Assembly (NCBI RefSeq): GCF_963677845.1
Contig: NZ_OY782498.1
Span: 2,363,518-2,427,517, forward strand
DNA from: an uncultured Pseudodesulfovibrio sp.
Lineage (GTDB): Bacteria > Desulfobacterota > Desulfovibrionia > Desulfovibrionales > Desulfovibrionaceae
Reading direction: 5' to 3'
DNA: 64,000 nucleotides
Position numbers and translations under genes: made by a program. Below the pieces are notes generated by a model, which ran no database searches, had not been told where the DNA came from, and was given only the letters and a program-made list of their open reading frames with translations. Shown piece by piece: positions 51,393-59,655 of the stretch (positions are counted from its first letter, which is position 1; each line of letters begins with the position of its first letter).

Positions 51393-52436
51393 ATGTTTCG
51401 AAAAACGCACATATTCGCGCTTATAATTCTCACACTTTTGCTTCAGACGTCACCTGCCGTTTCCTGCACACGCTTCATCTATACGGCAGGCGACAATCAG
51501 GTTTTAACTGGCCGCTCCATGGACTGGCTGGAAGATCTGCACACTGATCTATGGGCGTTTTCTCGCGGCATGGAACGCGACGGTGGCGTGGGTAAAGACT
51601 CCATCAAATGGACAGCGAAATACGGCAGTGTCATTGCCTCCGGGTACGACGCAGCCTCGGCAGACGGCATGAATGAAAAAGGTCTGGTCGCCAACCTGCT
51701 TTATCTTGCTGAATCCGAATACGGTTCACTCAACAATAAACCAGGATTGTCAGTGGCCGCATGGGTGCAATACGTGCTTGATAATTACGCCACGGTCAGC
51801 GAAGCCGTGGACTCACTGCGCAAAGAACCATTTCGCATTGTAGCTGCCAAGCTCCCCAACGGCTCTGCTCCGACTCTGCATCTGGCCATTTCCGACCCGA
51901 CCGGCGATTCCGCCATTTTCGAATATATCAAGGGTAGACTAACCATTCATCACGGCAAACAGTTCAAGGTCATGACCAACTCTCCAATATATGACAGACA
52001 ACTTGCACTGGATGATTATTGGCAGGAAATAGGTGGCCTGACCATGCTCCCCGGCACCAACAGGGCCAGTGATCGATACGTCCGCGCCAGTTTTTATGTC
52101 GACGCCCTGCCCAAGTTCAAGGACAACCGCATGGGCGTATCCGCTGCGTTCAGTGTCATCCGAAACGTCTCTGTTCCCATCGGCATCACCACCCCGGATC
52201 ATCCGAACATTTCCACCACTATCTGGCGCTCTGTCTCAGACCAAAAAAATCTTGTTTATTATTATGAGTCTGCCATCTCTCCCAACATATTCTGGATCGA
52301 CATGAAGAAAATCGATTTCACTTCGTCCCAGAAGCCTCGAAAAATAAGCCTGCAAAAACACCCGATCTTCGCTGGCGATGTGTCTGGTAAATTTGTTCCG
52401 GCAGAACCTTTCAAGTGGATGGCTCCCGAAAAATAA
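51393..52436 (+). CDS. Exported linear-amide C-N hydrolase (choloylglycine hydrolase family)
   Basis: 347 residues, AAGGAG before the ATG. A signal peptide (about 1-24) ends AVS|CTRF: cleavage would expose Cys as the N-terminal nucleophile of this Ntn hydrolase. Active-site partners look present: R in GRSMDW, D in SMDW, N in NLLYLAE and the later TNSP. Bile-salt hydrolases, penicillin V acylases and acyl-homoserine-lactone acylases share this build. Periplasmic cleavage of an amide is predicted; the substrate is open. Confidence 0.85.
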   Translation: MFRKTHIFALIILTLLLQTSPAVSCTRFIYTAGDNQVLTGRSMDWLEDLHTDLWAFSRGMERDGGVGKDSIKWTAKYGSVIASGYDAASADGMNEKGLVANLLYLAESEYGSLNNKPGLSVAAWVQYVLDNYATVSEAVDSLRKEPFRIVAAKLPNGSAPTLHLAISDPTGDSAIFEYIKGRLTIHHGKQFKVMTNSPIYDRQLALDDYWQEIGGLTMLPGTNRASDRYVRASFYVDALPKFKDNRMGVSAAFSVIRNVSVPIGITTPDHPNISTTIWRSVSDQKNLVYYYESAISPNIFWIDMKKIDFTSSQKPRKISLQKHPIFAGDVSGKFVPAEPFKWMAPEK

Positions 52437-52456
52437 ACGATTCAATTCCAATGAGG

Positions 52457-52487
52457 AGGCCCGAAAGAACACTGTTCTTTCGGGCCT
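52457..52487 (+). terminator. Hairpin terminator
   Basis: AGGCCCGAAAGAAC/GTTCTTTCGGGCCT around ACT with a T-run. Confidence 0.85.
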
Positions 52488-52570
52488 TTTCCTATTCATT
52501 TTACCTGAGACTTCTTTACCTGTCACACATGAATTGATATGCAGGCATGTCAAACTATAAGGAGAGAATC

Positions 52571-53575
52571 ATGAGAATCATTCATACACTTGCACTCCTG
52601 ACCCTGCTTTGCTTCTGCTGTACAACAGCGGCTTGGGCTGTAAATAATACAATAAAGGCAGCGAATGATGTCACCAACGAAATTCCAGCCTGTCCTGACT
52701 ACAAGAATGGCGACAGCTGGGCTGCTCAGCCGCCCGCCCCGACGAAAGCAGTGGATGTGTTCTATGTTTATCCAACAATTTACTCCGACACTGCACCAAA
52801 AAACATGGATGTATTCAACGAGAAGCTCCGCTCCGATGTTCAAGGGCTATTAAAAGCACAGGCCGGTGTATATTCCGGTTCGGCTAATCTTTTCGCCCCA
52901 TATTACAGACAGGTTTCCTTTGCCTGTCTTGACCCTGATGCAGACATGACCTTGAATCAGTACTTTCGAATTGGCGCAGACGACGTTCACCGCGCATTCG
53001 ATTATTACATGTCTTTCCTTAATCAGGGGCGTCCATTTATTTTGGCTGGTCACAGTCAAGGGTCCATAGTCCTATTGGACCTGTTACGCGACAGATTCCA
53101 CGATAAACAACTTCAAAAACAACTCGTGGCGGCATACCTGATCGGCTATTCCGTCACCGATCAGGATTTAAAAGACTACCCTTGGATCAAACCCGCCCGA
53201 AAAGCCAATGACACGGGCGTAGTGATCTCCTGGAACACTCAAGCTCCCGGAGCAACAGGATCCCCCGTATTACGATCGGGTGCAATTTGTATAAATCCCC
53301 TCAACTGGGTAACCGACGGGACTCCAGCCAACAAGAGCCTCAATCTCGGTGCAGTTTTTTTCAATGATTTCAAGGGCACGATTAAACGGGAGGTCCCACA
53401 TTACACAGGCGCACAGGTCGACCCCAAAAACGGTGCATTAGTCACGACTCCACCGGAAAAAATGAATATAGGCAACTTCCCCAAAGGGGTCCTCCACAAA
53501 TTCGACTACGCATTTTGGTTCCGCAACTTGGAGCAAAACGTCCAAGATCGTATTTCAGCATATTTACAGCAATAG
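52571..53575 (+). CDS. Exported DUF3089 alpha/beta hydrolase
   Basis: 334 residues with a signal peptide (hydrophobic to about 22, cleavage after AAWA). The domain carries VDVFYVYPTIY at the start, the nucleophile elbow AGHSQGS near 165, and a late His in VLHKFDYAF. DUF3089 proteins are lipase/esterase-like. AAGGAGAG before the ATG at 52571. Single gene between two terminators. Confidence 0.85.
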   Translation: MRIIHTLALLTLLCFCCTTAAWAVNNTIKAANDVTNEIPACPDYKNGDSWAAQPPAPTKAVDVFYVYPTIYSDTAPKNMDVFNEKLRSDVQGLLKAQAGVYSGSANLFAPYYRQVSFACLDPDADMTLNQYFRIGADDVHRAFDYYMSFLNQGRPFILAGHSQGSIVLLDLLRDRFHDKQLQKQLVAAYLIGYSVTDQDLKDYPWIKPARKANDTGVVISWNTQAPGATGSPVLRSGAICINPLNWVTDGTPANKSLNLGAVFFNDFKGTIKREVPHYTGAQVDPKNGALVTTPPEKMNIGNFPKGVLHKFDYAFWFRNLEQNVQDRISAYLQQ

Positions 53576-53617
53576 CTCTTCACTCTCTTTTTTGCTGACG
53601 TATACAGTTGCATCCAA

Positions 53618-53647
53618 AAGGGTTTCGGACATTTATCCGAAACCCTT
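53618..53647 (+). terminator. Hairpin terminator followed by a C10 tract
   Basis: AAGGGTTTCGGA/TCCGAAACCCTT with T-run; ten C in a row follow at 53653-53662. Confidence 0.85.
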
Positions 53648-53718
53648 TTTTACCCCCCCCCCAAGTTGCCGTCCGCACAAAGAGGCGATACAAACGTCCA
53701 AGCATCAGGAGATTTATC

Positions 53719-54288
53719 GTGTTGATTATTCTCGTCACGGAGATTTGGGGACACACTCCACATGTCGATTTAATGGCCGAGCCCCTTGGCCGTATCTCGA
53801 ATGTGGTCGAAGTAGTTGATCCCTATGACGGAACCGACCAACAATTCGCCAACGAAGAGGAAGCATACTCCTCTTTCATCACACGATGTGGGCATGACGA
53901 ATATGCCCGACGAGTATCGCACGCAGTTTCAAGAGCCACAGAACCAGTGTTTCTTGTGGGCTTCAGTGCCGGAGCCGGAGCGGCATGGACTACGGCCTGC
54001 GAAAGGACAAAAAGTACAATTCAAGGCGCCCTGTGCTTCTACGGGTCATCAATTCGCACCATGCTTGACGGGGTCCCCTCCGTGCCTGTCGAAATAATTT
54101 CCCCCGAGCATGAACCCCATTTCGACGTACAAAACATGCTTCACACGCTACGCGATAAACCAATGACGCAGTGCCACACCGTTCCTTATAGTCATGGTTT
54201 CATGAATCCATTGTCCGCCAATTATAATCATGAGGGTTATGTGGTCTGGTTAAAATGGATTCAAAACCATTTAATCTCATTACGTTAA
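53719..54288 (+). CDS. Dienelactone-hydrolase-like alpha/beta hydrolase
   Basis: 189 residues from a GTG seven bases after AGGAG. Strand VLIILVTEIWGHTPHV opens the fold; nucleophile elbow VGFSAGAGAAW near 95; VEIISPEHEPHFD and YSHGFMNP (catalytic His) follow. Compared with true dienelactone hydrolases (CxG nucleophile) a Ser is present, so esterase-type chemistry. Longer upstream frames run through the terminator and C-tract and are rejected. No partner genes. Confidence 0.75.
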   Translation: MLIILVTEIWGHTPHVDLMAEPLGRISNVVEVVDPYDGTDQQFANEEEAYSSFITRCGHDEYARRVSHAVSRATEPVFLVGFSAGAGAAWTTACERTKSTIQGALCFYGSSIRTMLDGVPSVPVEIISPEHEPHFDVQNMLHTLRDKPMTQCHTVPYSHGFMNPLSANYNHEGYVVWLKWIQNHLISLR

Positions 54289-54392
54289 AACCTCAGTCTC
54301 ACACGAGAAACAGCCCTTGTCGAAGAATAGCGAGCAGTGTACATGAGCTATTGAATACATGATCCCCTGTAACCCACGGCTCGGAGGTCTTC

Positions 54393-56036
54393 ATGAGAAC
54401 TACCTGCTCTCGTCTTCTTCTCGTCCTGCTTATCATCACGGCACTTCCATCGGCATCCTGCTCCGGTGAAAAACAAGCAGTCCTGCCCTATTCAACCACT
54501 CCCAATTTCTCCACTGATCCCTTTTTTCTAGGACAGGAAGGCGGTGACTTCGGGACAGGATTGGCCCTCGCTGATATCAATGGCGACGGTTTCAAGGACA
54601 TGGTGGTTTCAAGCGGCAATGACAAAGCCCTGCAACACGTTACGGTATATTTAAATCGTCAGGACGGGACCTTTCCCCAAAGTCCGGACTGGATATCAGA
54701 CGACACCGACCACCACGGAACCCTTGCCGTCGGCGACATTGACGGTGATGGTTTTAACGATGTCGCTGTTTCGGTCTTTCTCGGAAAAGGGCTGGAGTAT
54801 GAAAAAGGTGGAATAAAGGTCTATTACAACCAACGCGGAACGTTGAATCATCAGCCTTCATTTACCGACACAGGCTACCCATCCTTTGGATGCGCGCTAG
54901 GCGATATTGACGGCGATGGCGACCTTGATCTGGCTGTGGCTTGCGGCGAACCGATTCCCGAAGTGGAAAGTTTTGCGACACAGGAATGCTCAAGAAACGG
55001 AAAAGTTCAACACAAGGAAAAACCGAAGAGCAGTCGTACAGACAACCCACAGCCCCCATTCAAAGTACAGAATCGTATCTACATCAACCAGAACGGCCGA
55101 TACTCCTCCCAATCCGGCTCCGTCTGGCTGACAGAAGACTCCTTTGTATCCATGGCCGTAACTTTTGGCGATGTGAACACGGACGGGCTTATGGACGTTA
55201 TTTTTGATTCTGCCCCGGTCCGCCTGTACCTTGGCCGACTCGGAACCACCCCGGCCACAACACCGGGATGGACATCTGAAGACCAGAACTACTACGGCAA
55301 CGGCATTGATTATGCGCCGTCCATTCACAAAGAGCCGGCTCAGCCTGACACCGTACCCACCATCGCCTCTTCTTCCAACTGCTACATGGGAAAAGGACGC
55401 GGCGGCTTCTCGCTCTATCGATTCCTGTCCCCGTTCGTAATCCAATATGAACCGCGCACCAGTTGGCCCACATGGACTTCAAAATTTGGAGGATGGGGTT
55501 CTGCCATTCGCATGGCCGACCTTAATCAGGACGGCAATCTCGATCTCATCACACACCGCTGGAATCCACCGGGGCGCAACGAGCTGGCAGGCACCCTGTT
55601 GATTTATCTTGGCAACGGCTCAACCTATCCCGAAACCTGGGACTGGAATTCGTCCGACCAATACACCTCGATCATCGAAGCGATCGATCTGGCTGATCTG
55701 GATAAAAAAGCCCTCGCACAAGGTATCTACGAAGCCAATGTCGACGACAGCAATTGGGGAGAAGAACAGGACGGCCAATCCGTCTTTTATGTTGGTCCAC
55801 AGATCATTGAAGAATTCACCATGGTCAAACGCTGGAGCCAAGCCAGCGGATGGGTACAGCTCCAGGCAGGCAAAGATTACACCTTTGTTCCCGGACGAAG
55901 CTGGATTTCTTTTACGGATCCCCTGCGAAGAGGAAACAAGGTACAAATTGTCTTTATGACCTCACCAGAACTGGACATCGTTTATACGAACTGGAACTGC
56001 GACAAGGGTAATTACATTTATAATTACCAACGGTAA
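54393..56036 (+). CDS. FG-GAP/VCBS-repeat exported lipoprotein
   Basis: 547 residues. Signal peptide with a lipobox-like PSASC (Cys near 24). At least five Ca-binding repeat motifs: ADINGDGFKD, GDIDGDGFND, GDIDGDGDLD, GDVNTDGLMD and ADLNQDGNLD, giving a beta-propeller like integrin heads. The last 130 residues form a separate beta domain (KRWSQASGWVQLQAGKDYTFVPGRSWISF). Likely anchored in the outer membrane facing outward; binding function unknown. GGAGG before the ATG. Confidence 0.85.
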   Translation: MRTTCSRLLLVLLIITALPSASCSGEKQAVLPYSTTPNFSTDPFFLGQEGGDFGTGLALADINGDGFKDMVVSSGNDKALQHVTVYLNRQDGTFPQSPDWISDDTDHHGTLAVGDIDGDGFNDVAVSVFLGKGLEYEKGGIKVYYNQRGTLNHQPSFTDTGYPSFGCALGDIDGDGDLDLAVACGEPIPEVESFATQECSRNGKVQHKEKPKSSRTDNPQPPFKVQNRIYINQNGRYSSQSGSVWLTEDSFVSMAVTFGDVNTDGLMDVIFDSAPVRLYLGRLGTTPATTPGWTSEDQNYYGNGIDYAPSIHKEPAQPDTVPTIASSSNCYMGKGRGGFSLYRFLSPFVIQYEPRTSWPTWTSKFGGWGSAIRMADLNQDGNLDLITHRWNPPGRNELAGTLLIYLGNGSTYPETWDWNSSDQYTSIIEAIDLADLDKKALAQGIYEANVDDSNWGEEQDGQSVFYVGPQIIEEFTMVKRWSQASGWVQLQAGKDYTFVPGRSWISFTDPLRRGNKVQIVFMTSPELDIVYTNWNCDKGNYIYNYQR

Positions 56037-56043
56037 CAGAAAA

Positions 56044-56071
56044 GAGGGTATCCAATAAAATGGGTACCCTC
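56044..56071. terminator. Hairpin terminator between convergent genes
   Basis: GAGGGTATCC/GGGTACCCTC (one mismatch), flanked by a long T-run on the right. Confidence 0.75.
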
Positions 56072-56109
56072 TTCATTTTTTTCTCTAAAAAATAACGAGA
56101 ATATCGACC

Positions 56110-56589
56110 TTAAATTTCTCTCATATCCCTATTGGCATATTCAAAGAACTCGCCCTTCTTGATGTCAAATTCATGATCAAAAAAAGCCGATGATATAAGA
56201 AACTCGGCAGACGAACGATTACTGGCAGTTGGTATATTGTACAAAACAGCCAATCGAAGCAAAGCTTTCACATCCACATCATGCGGTTGAGGCTCCATGG
56301 GATCCCAAAAGAAAAAGAGGATATCGACTTTACCGTCAGCAATCAGGGCACCCATCTGTTGATCTCCGCCCAATGGCCCGGATTTCAGTCGAGTGACCTT
56401 CTTGAGGTCATGCTTCTCGCCCCCCTTAGAAATCCTTTCCTTGAACATGATTTCCACCATCTTACCGGTCGTCCCGGTCGCAATCAGATTGTGCTGCATC
56501 ATCATGTTCCGATTGCAATCGATGAAATCCAAAAGTTCACCCTTGCAATTGTCATGGGCCACTACCGCTATATTTTTCATTTTATTCAT
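56110..56589 (-). CDS. mgsA: Methylglyoxal synthase
   Basis: 159 residues. Signature motifs IAVVAHDNCKGELLDF, ATGTTGKM, SGPLGGDQQMGALIADGKVDILFFFWDPMEPQPHDVDVKALLRLA and NIPTASN match MgsA over its whole length; the catalytic Asp residues of HDN, GGDQQ and WDP are kept. It turns dihydroxyacetone phosphate into methylglyoxal plus phosphate, a bypass of lower glycolysis under phosphate limitation. The family usually has DPL where this has DPM. GGAG precedes the ATG at 56589. Stands alone. Confidence 0.95.
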   Translation of the reverse strand: MNKMKNIAVVAHDNCKGELLDFIDCNRNMMMQHNLIATGTTGKMVEIMFKERISKGGEKHDLKKVTRLKSGPLGGDQQMGALIADGKVDILFFFWDPMEPQPHDVDVKALLRLAVLYNIPTASNRSSAEFLISSAFFDHEFDIKKGEFFEYANRDMREI

Positions 56590-56816
56590 ATCAACTCCAG
56601 AGCGTAGCTCAATGTAATAGTCTCTATTGTCACGCCAGAGCCTAATCTGCACCTTTCATTGAGGCACCTCAAGAAGCAATTTGGTGCAGTCTCAATAATT
56701 TTTATCAGATGCGGGCATTCTCTTTAAAACATCTGGTGGACATATACAGTATCTCGAAATTTCTCATATCTTTTCCGTGACAATTACTGGTGGATATCCC
56801 ACTCACAAAAAACGAT

Positions 56817-56843
56817 GACGCCAGGCGGGGCACGCCTGGCGTC
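56817..56843. terminator. Hairpin terminator for the MFS gene
   Basis: GACGCCAGGCG/CGCCTGGCGTC; the A-run on its left gives the T-run on the minus strand. The rest of 56653-56914 holds no gene. Confidence 0.8.
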
Positions 56844-56914
56844 ATTCTTTTCATGCCCACTTTCCGAGGTGATGGGGGCAGTTACGGAGTGTGAGGCTAG
56901 GGGGTGTTTCTATA

Positions 56915-58255
56915 TTAACGAGCGGTTGCTGCAACAGTGCTCGGTTTCTTATGAGCGAACTTGACGGATGTTTCCGGGGCCCAGATGTGACAAACGATAC
57001 CACCGATGATCAAAGTGGCGATACAGGCGCCAAGAGCTGCGTAGATACCGAAGTGTTCATTGACGATGGGGAGCAGGAATGCTCCACCACCGGCACCGAT
57101 ACGACTGACTGCGATGGTCAGGCCAACACCGGATGCACGCAGTTCCGTGGGGAACAACTCGGGCGGGTAGGCAAACTCAAGGACAATGGAGATAGCAAGG
57201 ACGGTTGAGAAAGCAGCAAGCATAATCAGGGACAGCATGCCGGGCATGTCGGTCCACAAGGTCATGATAGTCAGGACCGCGCCTGCACCGTAGAATGTGA
57301 ACAACAGGAACGCTCTGCGAGAGATTCTATCGATAAGCCATGTACCAATCAGTACGCCGACGATGGTGAAGACATTATACATAACGCCGGATGCATACGG
57401 ATTCTCAATGTGCATGTTTGAAAGAACCAGCGGCAGGAAAATGCTGATAGCAAAGAACGGCAACACCTGACACAGGAAGAAGACACAAGAGACAAGCGTA
57501 TTGTAACGAAGTTCGGGGCTAAACAGACGGAACCAGGAAGCGGAAGGAGCTTCTTTTTCCTCTGCAGGCAGGCCATACTGCTTACCAAGATATCTGTGGA
57601 TATTCTCCAAAGCCTTTGCTGTGCGCCCTTTCTGAACCAACCAGCTGGGAGATTCGGGAACACCAAAACGAAGCAGCACAGTAATCGCTGCGGGAATAGC
57701 GGAGGTACACAGCACCCAACGCCAGCCGTTATCACCAAGGCCGTCCATGAAGAAACCGACGATGTAGGCGATAACGTAACCGACTGTCCAGGAAACGAGC
57801 AGCCAAGCAAGGAAGCCCGAACGTTTCTTGGTGGGAGTCCACTCACTCAACAAAGCGATACCAACAGTATAGTCAGCACCGATACACATACCAAGTACAA
57901 AACGCAGTACAGCCAACACCAGCGGGTCGGAAACGACAAACTGAGCCAGGGACAAAGCCAAAGAAGCAAACATGACTGTTGCGAACAACGGTTTTCTACC
58001 AATTCGATCAGCCATGGGGCCAGCAACAAAACTTCCAAGCAGAATACCAAACAGGGACGCGGCTCCAAGGACACCGAGCCAAAAACTGGTCAGTCCCAAA
58101 GGTCCAGTCGCGTAGCTGAGCGCGATACCAACAATGCCGAGAATATACCCATCGGTAATCTGGCCCATGAATGCACCAGCGGCGATTTTGCGATGAATCG
58201 GGAAAGATGGAGCATCTTCAAAACTTACACCTTGGTGCTTTTGCGTACCCTTCAT
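56915..58255 (-). CDS. MFS transporter, metabolite:H+ symporter / aromatic-acid type
   Basis: 446 residues, twelve helices. MFS motif A is GPMADRIGRKPLF after helix 2 and its second copy is DRISRRAFL; motif RFVLGMCIGADYTVG marks helix 4, and the PESPSWLV loop is that of the sugar-porter/AAHS-like branch. ATG at 58255 has AAAGGT seven bases upstream. It lies downstream of ubiX with 252 bases between, containing its own candidate operator at 58377, so it may be separately promoted. It probably imports the substrate for the catabolic genes upstream. Confidence 0.85.
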   Translation of the reverse strand: MKGTQKHQGVSFEDAPSFPIHRKIAAGAFMGQITDGYILGIVGIALSYATGPLGLTSFWLGVLGAASLFGILLGSFVAGPMADRIGRKPLFATVMFASLALSLAQFVVSDPLVLAVLRFVLGMCIGADYTVGIALLSEWTPTKKRSGFLAWLLVSWTVGYVIAYIVGFFMDGLGDNGWRWVLCTSAIPAAITVLLRFGVPESPSWLVQKGRTAKALENIHRYLGKQYGLPAEEKEAPSASWFRLFSPELRYNTLVSCVFFLCQVLPFFAISIFLPLVLSNMHIENPYASGVMYNVFTIVGVLIGTWLIDRISRRAFLLFTFYGAGAVLTIMTLWTDMPGMLSLIMLAAFSTVLAISIVLEFAYPPELFPTELRASGVGLTIAVSRIGAGGGAFLLPIVNEHFGIYAALGACIATLIIGGIVCHIWAPETSVKFAHKKPSTVAATAR

Positions 58256-58305
58256 AATTGTCACCTTTTGTAAAATTGTCCTGATTACAAATTATTTTTC
58301 AAGTC

Positions 58306-58348
58306 CACCAAAGATTTTCTTAATGAAAACGGCTTTTCTTCTTTGGTG
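58306..58348. other. Inverted repeat upstream of the MFS gene
   Basis: CACCAAAGA and TCTTTGGTG, nine-base arms with a 25-base loop, about 50-90 bases from the MFS start. Confidence 0.35.
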
Positions 58349-58376
58349 ATCGGCATGCGCAACATCCTTTTTTAAC

Positions 58377-58394
58377 AACAGTAAAAGCACTGTT
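58377..58394. promoter_or_regulatory. Palindrome AACAGT-N6-ACTGTT
   Basis: Perfect six-base arms about 120 bases before the MFS start; a candidate regulator site. Confidence 0.35.
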
Positions 58395-58507
58395 ATGCAT
58401 GCAACCGAATAGTCGTGTTAAAATCTGTATTGCCCTCCCCCTTCGTCACTCAAGATAAAATACACTGTATGTTTTCATCCTTTGCCATCCTATGGACTGC
58501 GAAATAC

Positions 58508-59074
58508 CTAACGGTTGTCTTTCCACCGTGCGCAAAGCGAATTATCAATGCGCAGTTGATCGAGAAGACGACCGGAAAAATGCTGCAACATATCATCAAT
58601 GGTCGTTTTGGAATCGTAATATGCAGGGCAGAACGGGGCGATGACAGCACCGGCCTCTGTCAAAGTCTGCATGTTGCGAAGATGAATCATTGTCAGGGGA
58701 GTCTCTCTGGGGACAACTATCAACGGCTTGCGTTCCTTCAACGTCACATCAGCCGCACGGTGAATAAGATTCATTCCGGCACCGCTGGCGATGGAAGCCA
58801 GGGAACTCATGGAACACGGACAAATAATCATGCCATCATGCTGCCACGACCCGCTGGACGGACCAGCCATCATATCCTTGATGTCGTAAACCGTATGGGC
58901 ATGCTTTTTGAGCGACAGATCACTACCGCGAAATTCTGATTGCATGACCACTTCCGCACCCGCCGACACGATAAGATGAACTTCCAGATCCTTTATCCCC
59001 GCATAATGACGCAGGAGTTTTTCAGCCAGAGGCATACCGCTCGCCCCAGTCACACCAACAACAATACGATGCAT
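58508..59074 (-). CDS. UbiX-family flavin prenyltransferase
   Basis: 188 residues. GVTGASGMPLAEKLLRHY opens the flavodoxin-like fold, followed by APC-type ICPCSMSSLASIASG and RKPLIVVPRETPLTMIHLRNM, the standard UbiX/PAD1 motifs. It makes prenylated FMN for UbiD-type decarboxylases, yet no ubiD lies in this window. ATG at 59074 with GGGGAG six bases upstream is preferred to a GTG two codons earlier. Same strand as the RidA and FAD-oxidase genes. Confidence 0.9.
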   Translation of the reverse strand: MHRIVVGVTGASGMPLAEKLLRHYAGIKDLEVHLIVSAGAEVVMQSEFRGSDLSLKKHAHTVYDIKDMMAGPSSGSWQHDGMIICPCSMSSLASIASGAGMNLIHRAADVTLKERKPLIVVPRETPLTMIHLRNMQTLTEAGAVIAPFCPAYYDSKTTIDDMLQHFSGRLLDQLRIDNSLCARWKDNR

Positions 59075-59212
59075 AAACACTCCCCTTTCAATTTCGGAAT
59101 CCTGCCCCGGATTCCGTAAAATTCAACAAATCCTGCCCTCAACACACACCTTCCGCCGTGCAGAGCAAGGGGCCAACGACGTCAGCCCCTCACCCGCAAA
59201 CGTATTTCTGAT

Positions 59213-59590
59213 TTATTCAACCACGCAAATTGCATCCATTTCGATCAGGCAGCCGCCAGCAATATTGCTGACTTCTACGCAGACACGAGCCGGACGATGG
59301 TCGCCCATGAAATTGGCGTACACTTCATTAAACGCCTCGAAGTCATCCCAATTTTCGATAAAAACAGTGGTTTTCGCGATATCGGTGATCTTCAAGCCAG
59401 CCTCTTCGAGTACGGCGTTCAGGTTGGCAAGCGTCTGTGCAGCCTGCTCGGCCATGTTTGATCCGACAATAGTTCCACCAACGGGATGAAACGGAACCTG
59501 ACCGGAAAAGTAGTAGGTATTTCCGGCTTTCACGGCATGTGAATACGGGCCTACTGAGGCACAGGCTTTAGAAGCATGAATAAATTCCAT
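59213..59590 (-). CDS. RidA/YjgF-family enamine/imine deaminase
   Basis: 125 residues with SVGPYSHAVKAGNTYYFSGQVPFHP, ANLNAVLEEAGL, VFIENWDDFEAFNEVYANFM and PARVCVEVSNIAGGCLIEMDAICVV. The conserved Arg (PARVCVEV) that binds the carboxylate is present. It hydrolyses reactive enamines or imines made by the neighbouring FAD oxidase. Start at 59590 follows AAGGAGAG. Confidence 0.95.
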   Translation of the reverse strand: MEFIHASKACASVGPYSHAVKAGNTYYFSGQVPFHPVGGTIVGSNMAEQAAQTLANLNAVLEEAGLKITDIAKTTVFIENWDDFEAFNEVYANFMGDHRPARVCVEVSNIAGGCLIEMDAICVVE

Positions 59591-59613
59591 GACACTCTCT
59601 CCTTGAGGGGGGC

Positions 59614-59643
59614 GTGTGGCTGCCGTTACGTAAGCAGCCACAC
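59614..59643 (-). other. Intercistronic hairpin between FAD oxidase and ridA
   Basis: GTGTGGCTGC/GCAGCCACAC, perfect ten-base stem with a ten-base loop, just upstream of the ridA ribosome site. Could set relative expression or mRNA stability. Confidence 0.5.
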
Positions 59644-59655
59644 ACATTGTATATT

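Noticed and set aside
53608..53718. N-terminal extension of the dienelactone-hydrolase-like gene
   Set aside because: It would begin at a TTG inside the preceding gene's terminator and cross a C10 tract; the GTG at 53719 has AGGAG at good distance.
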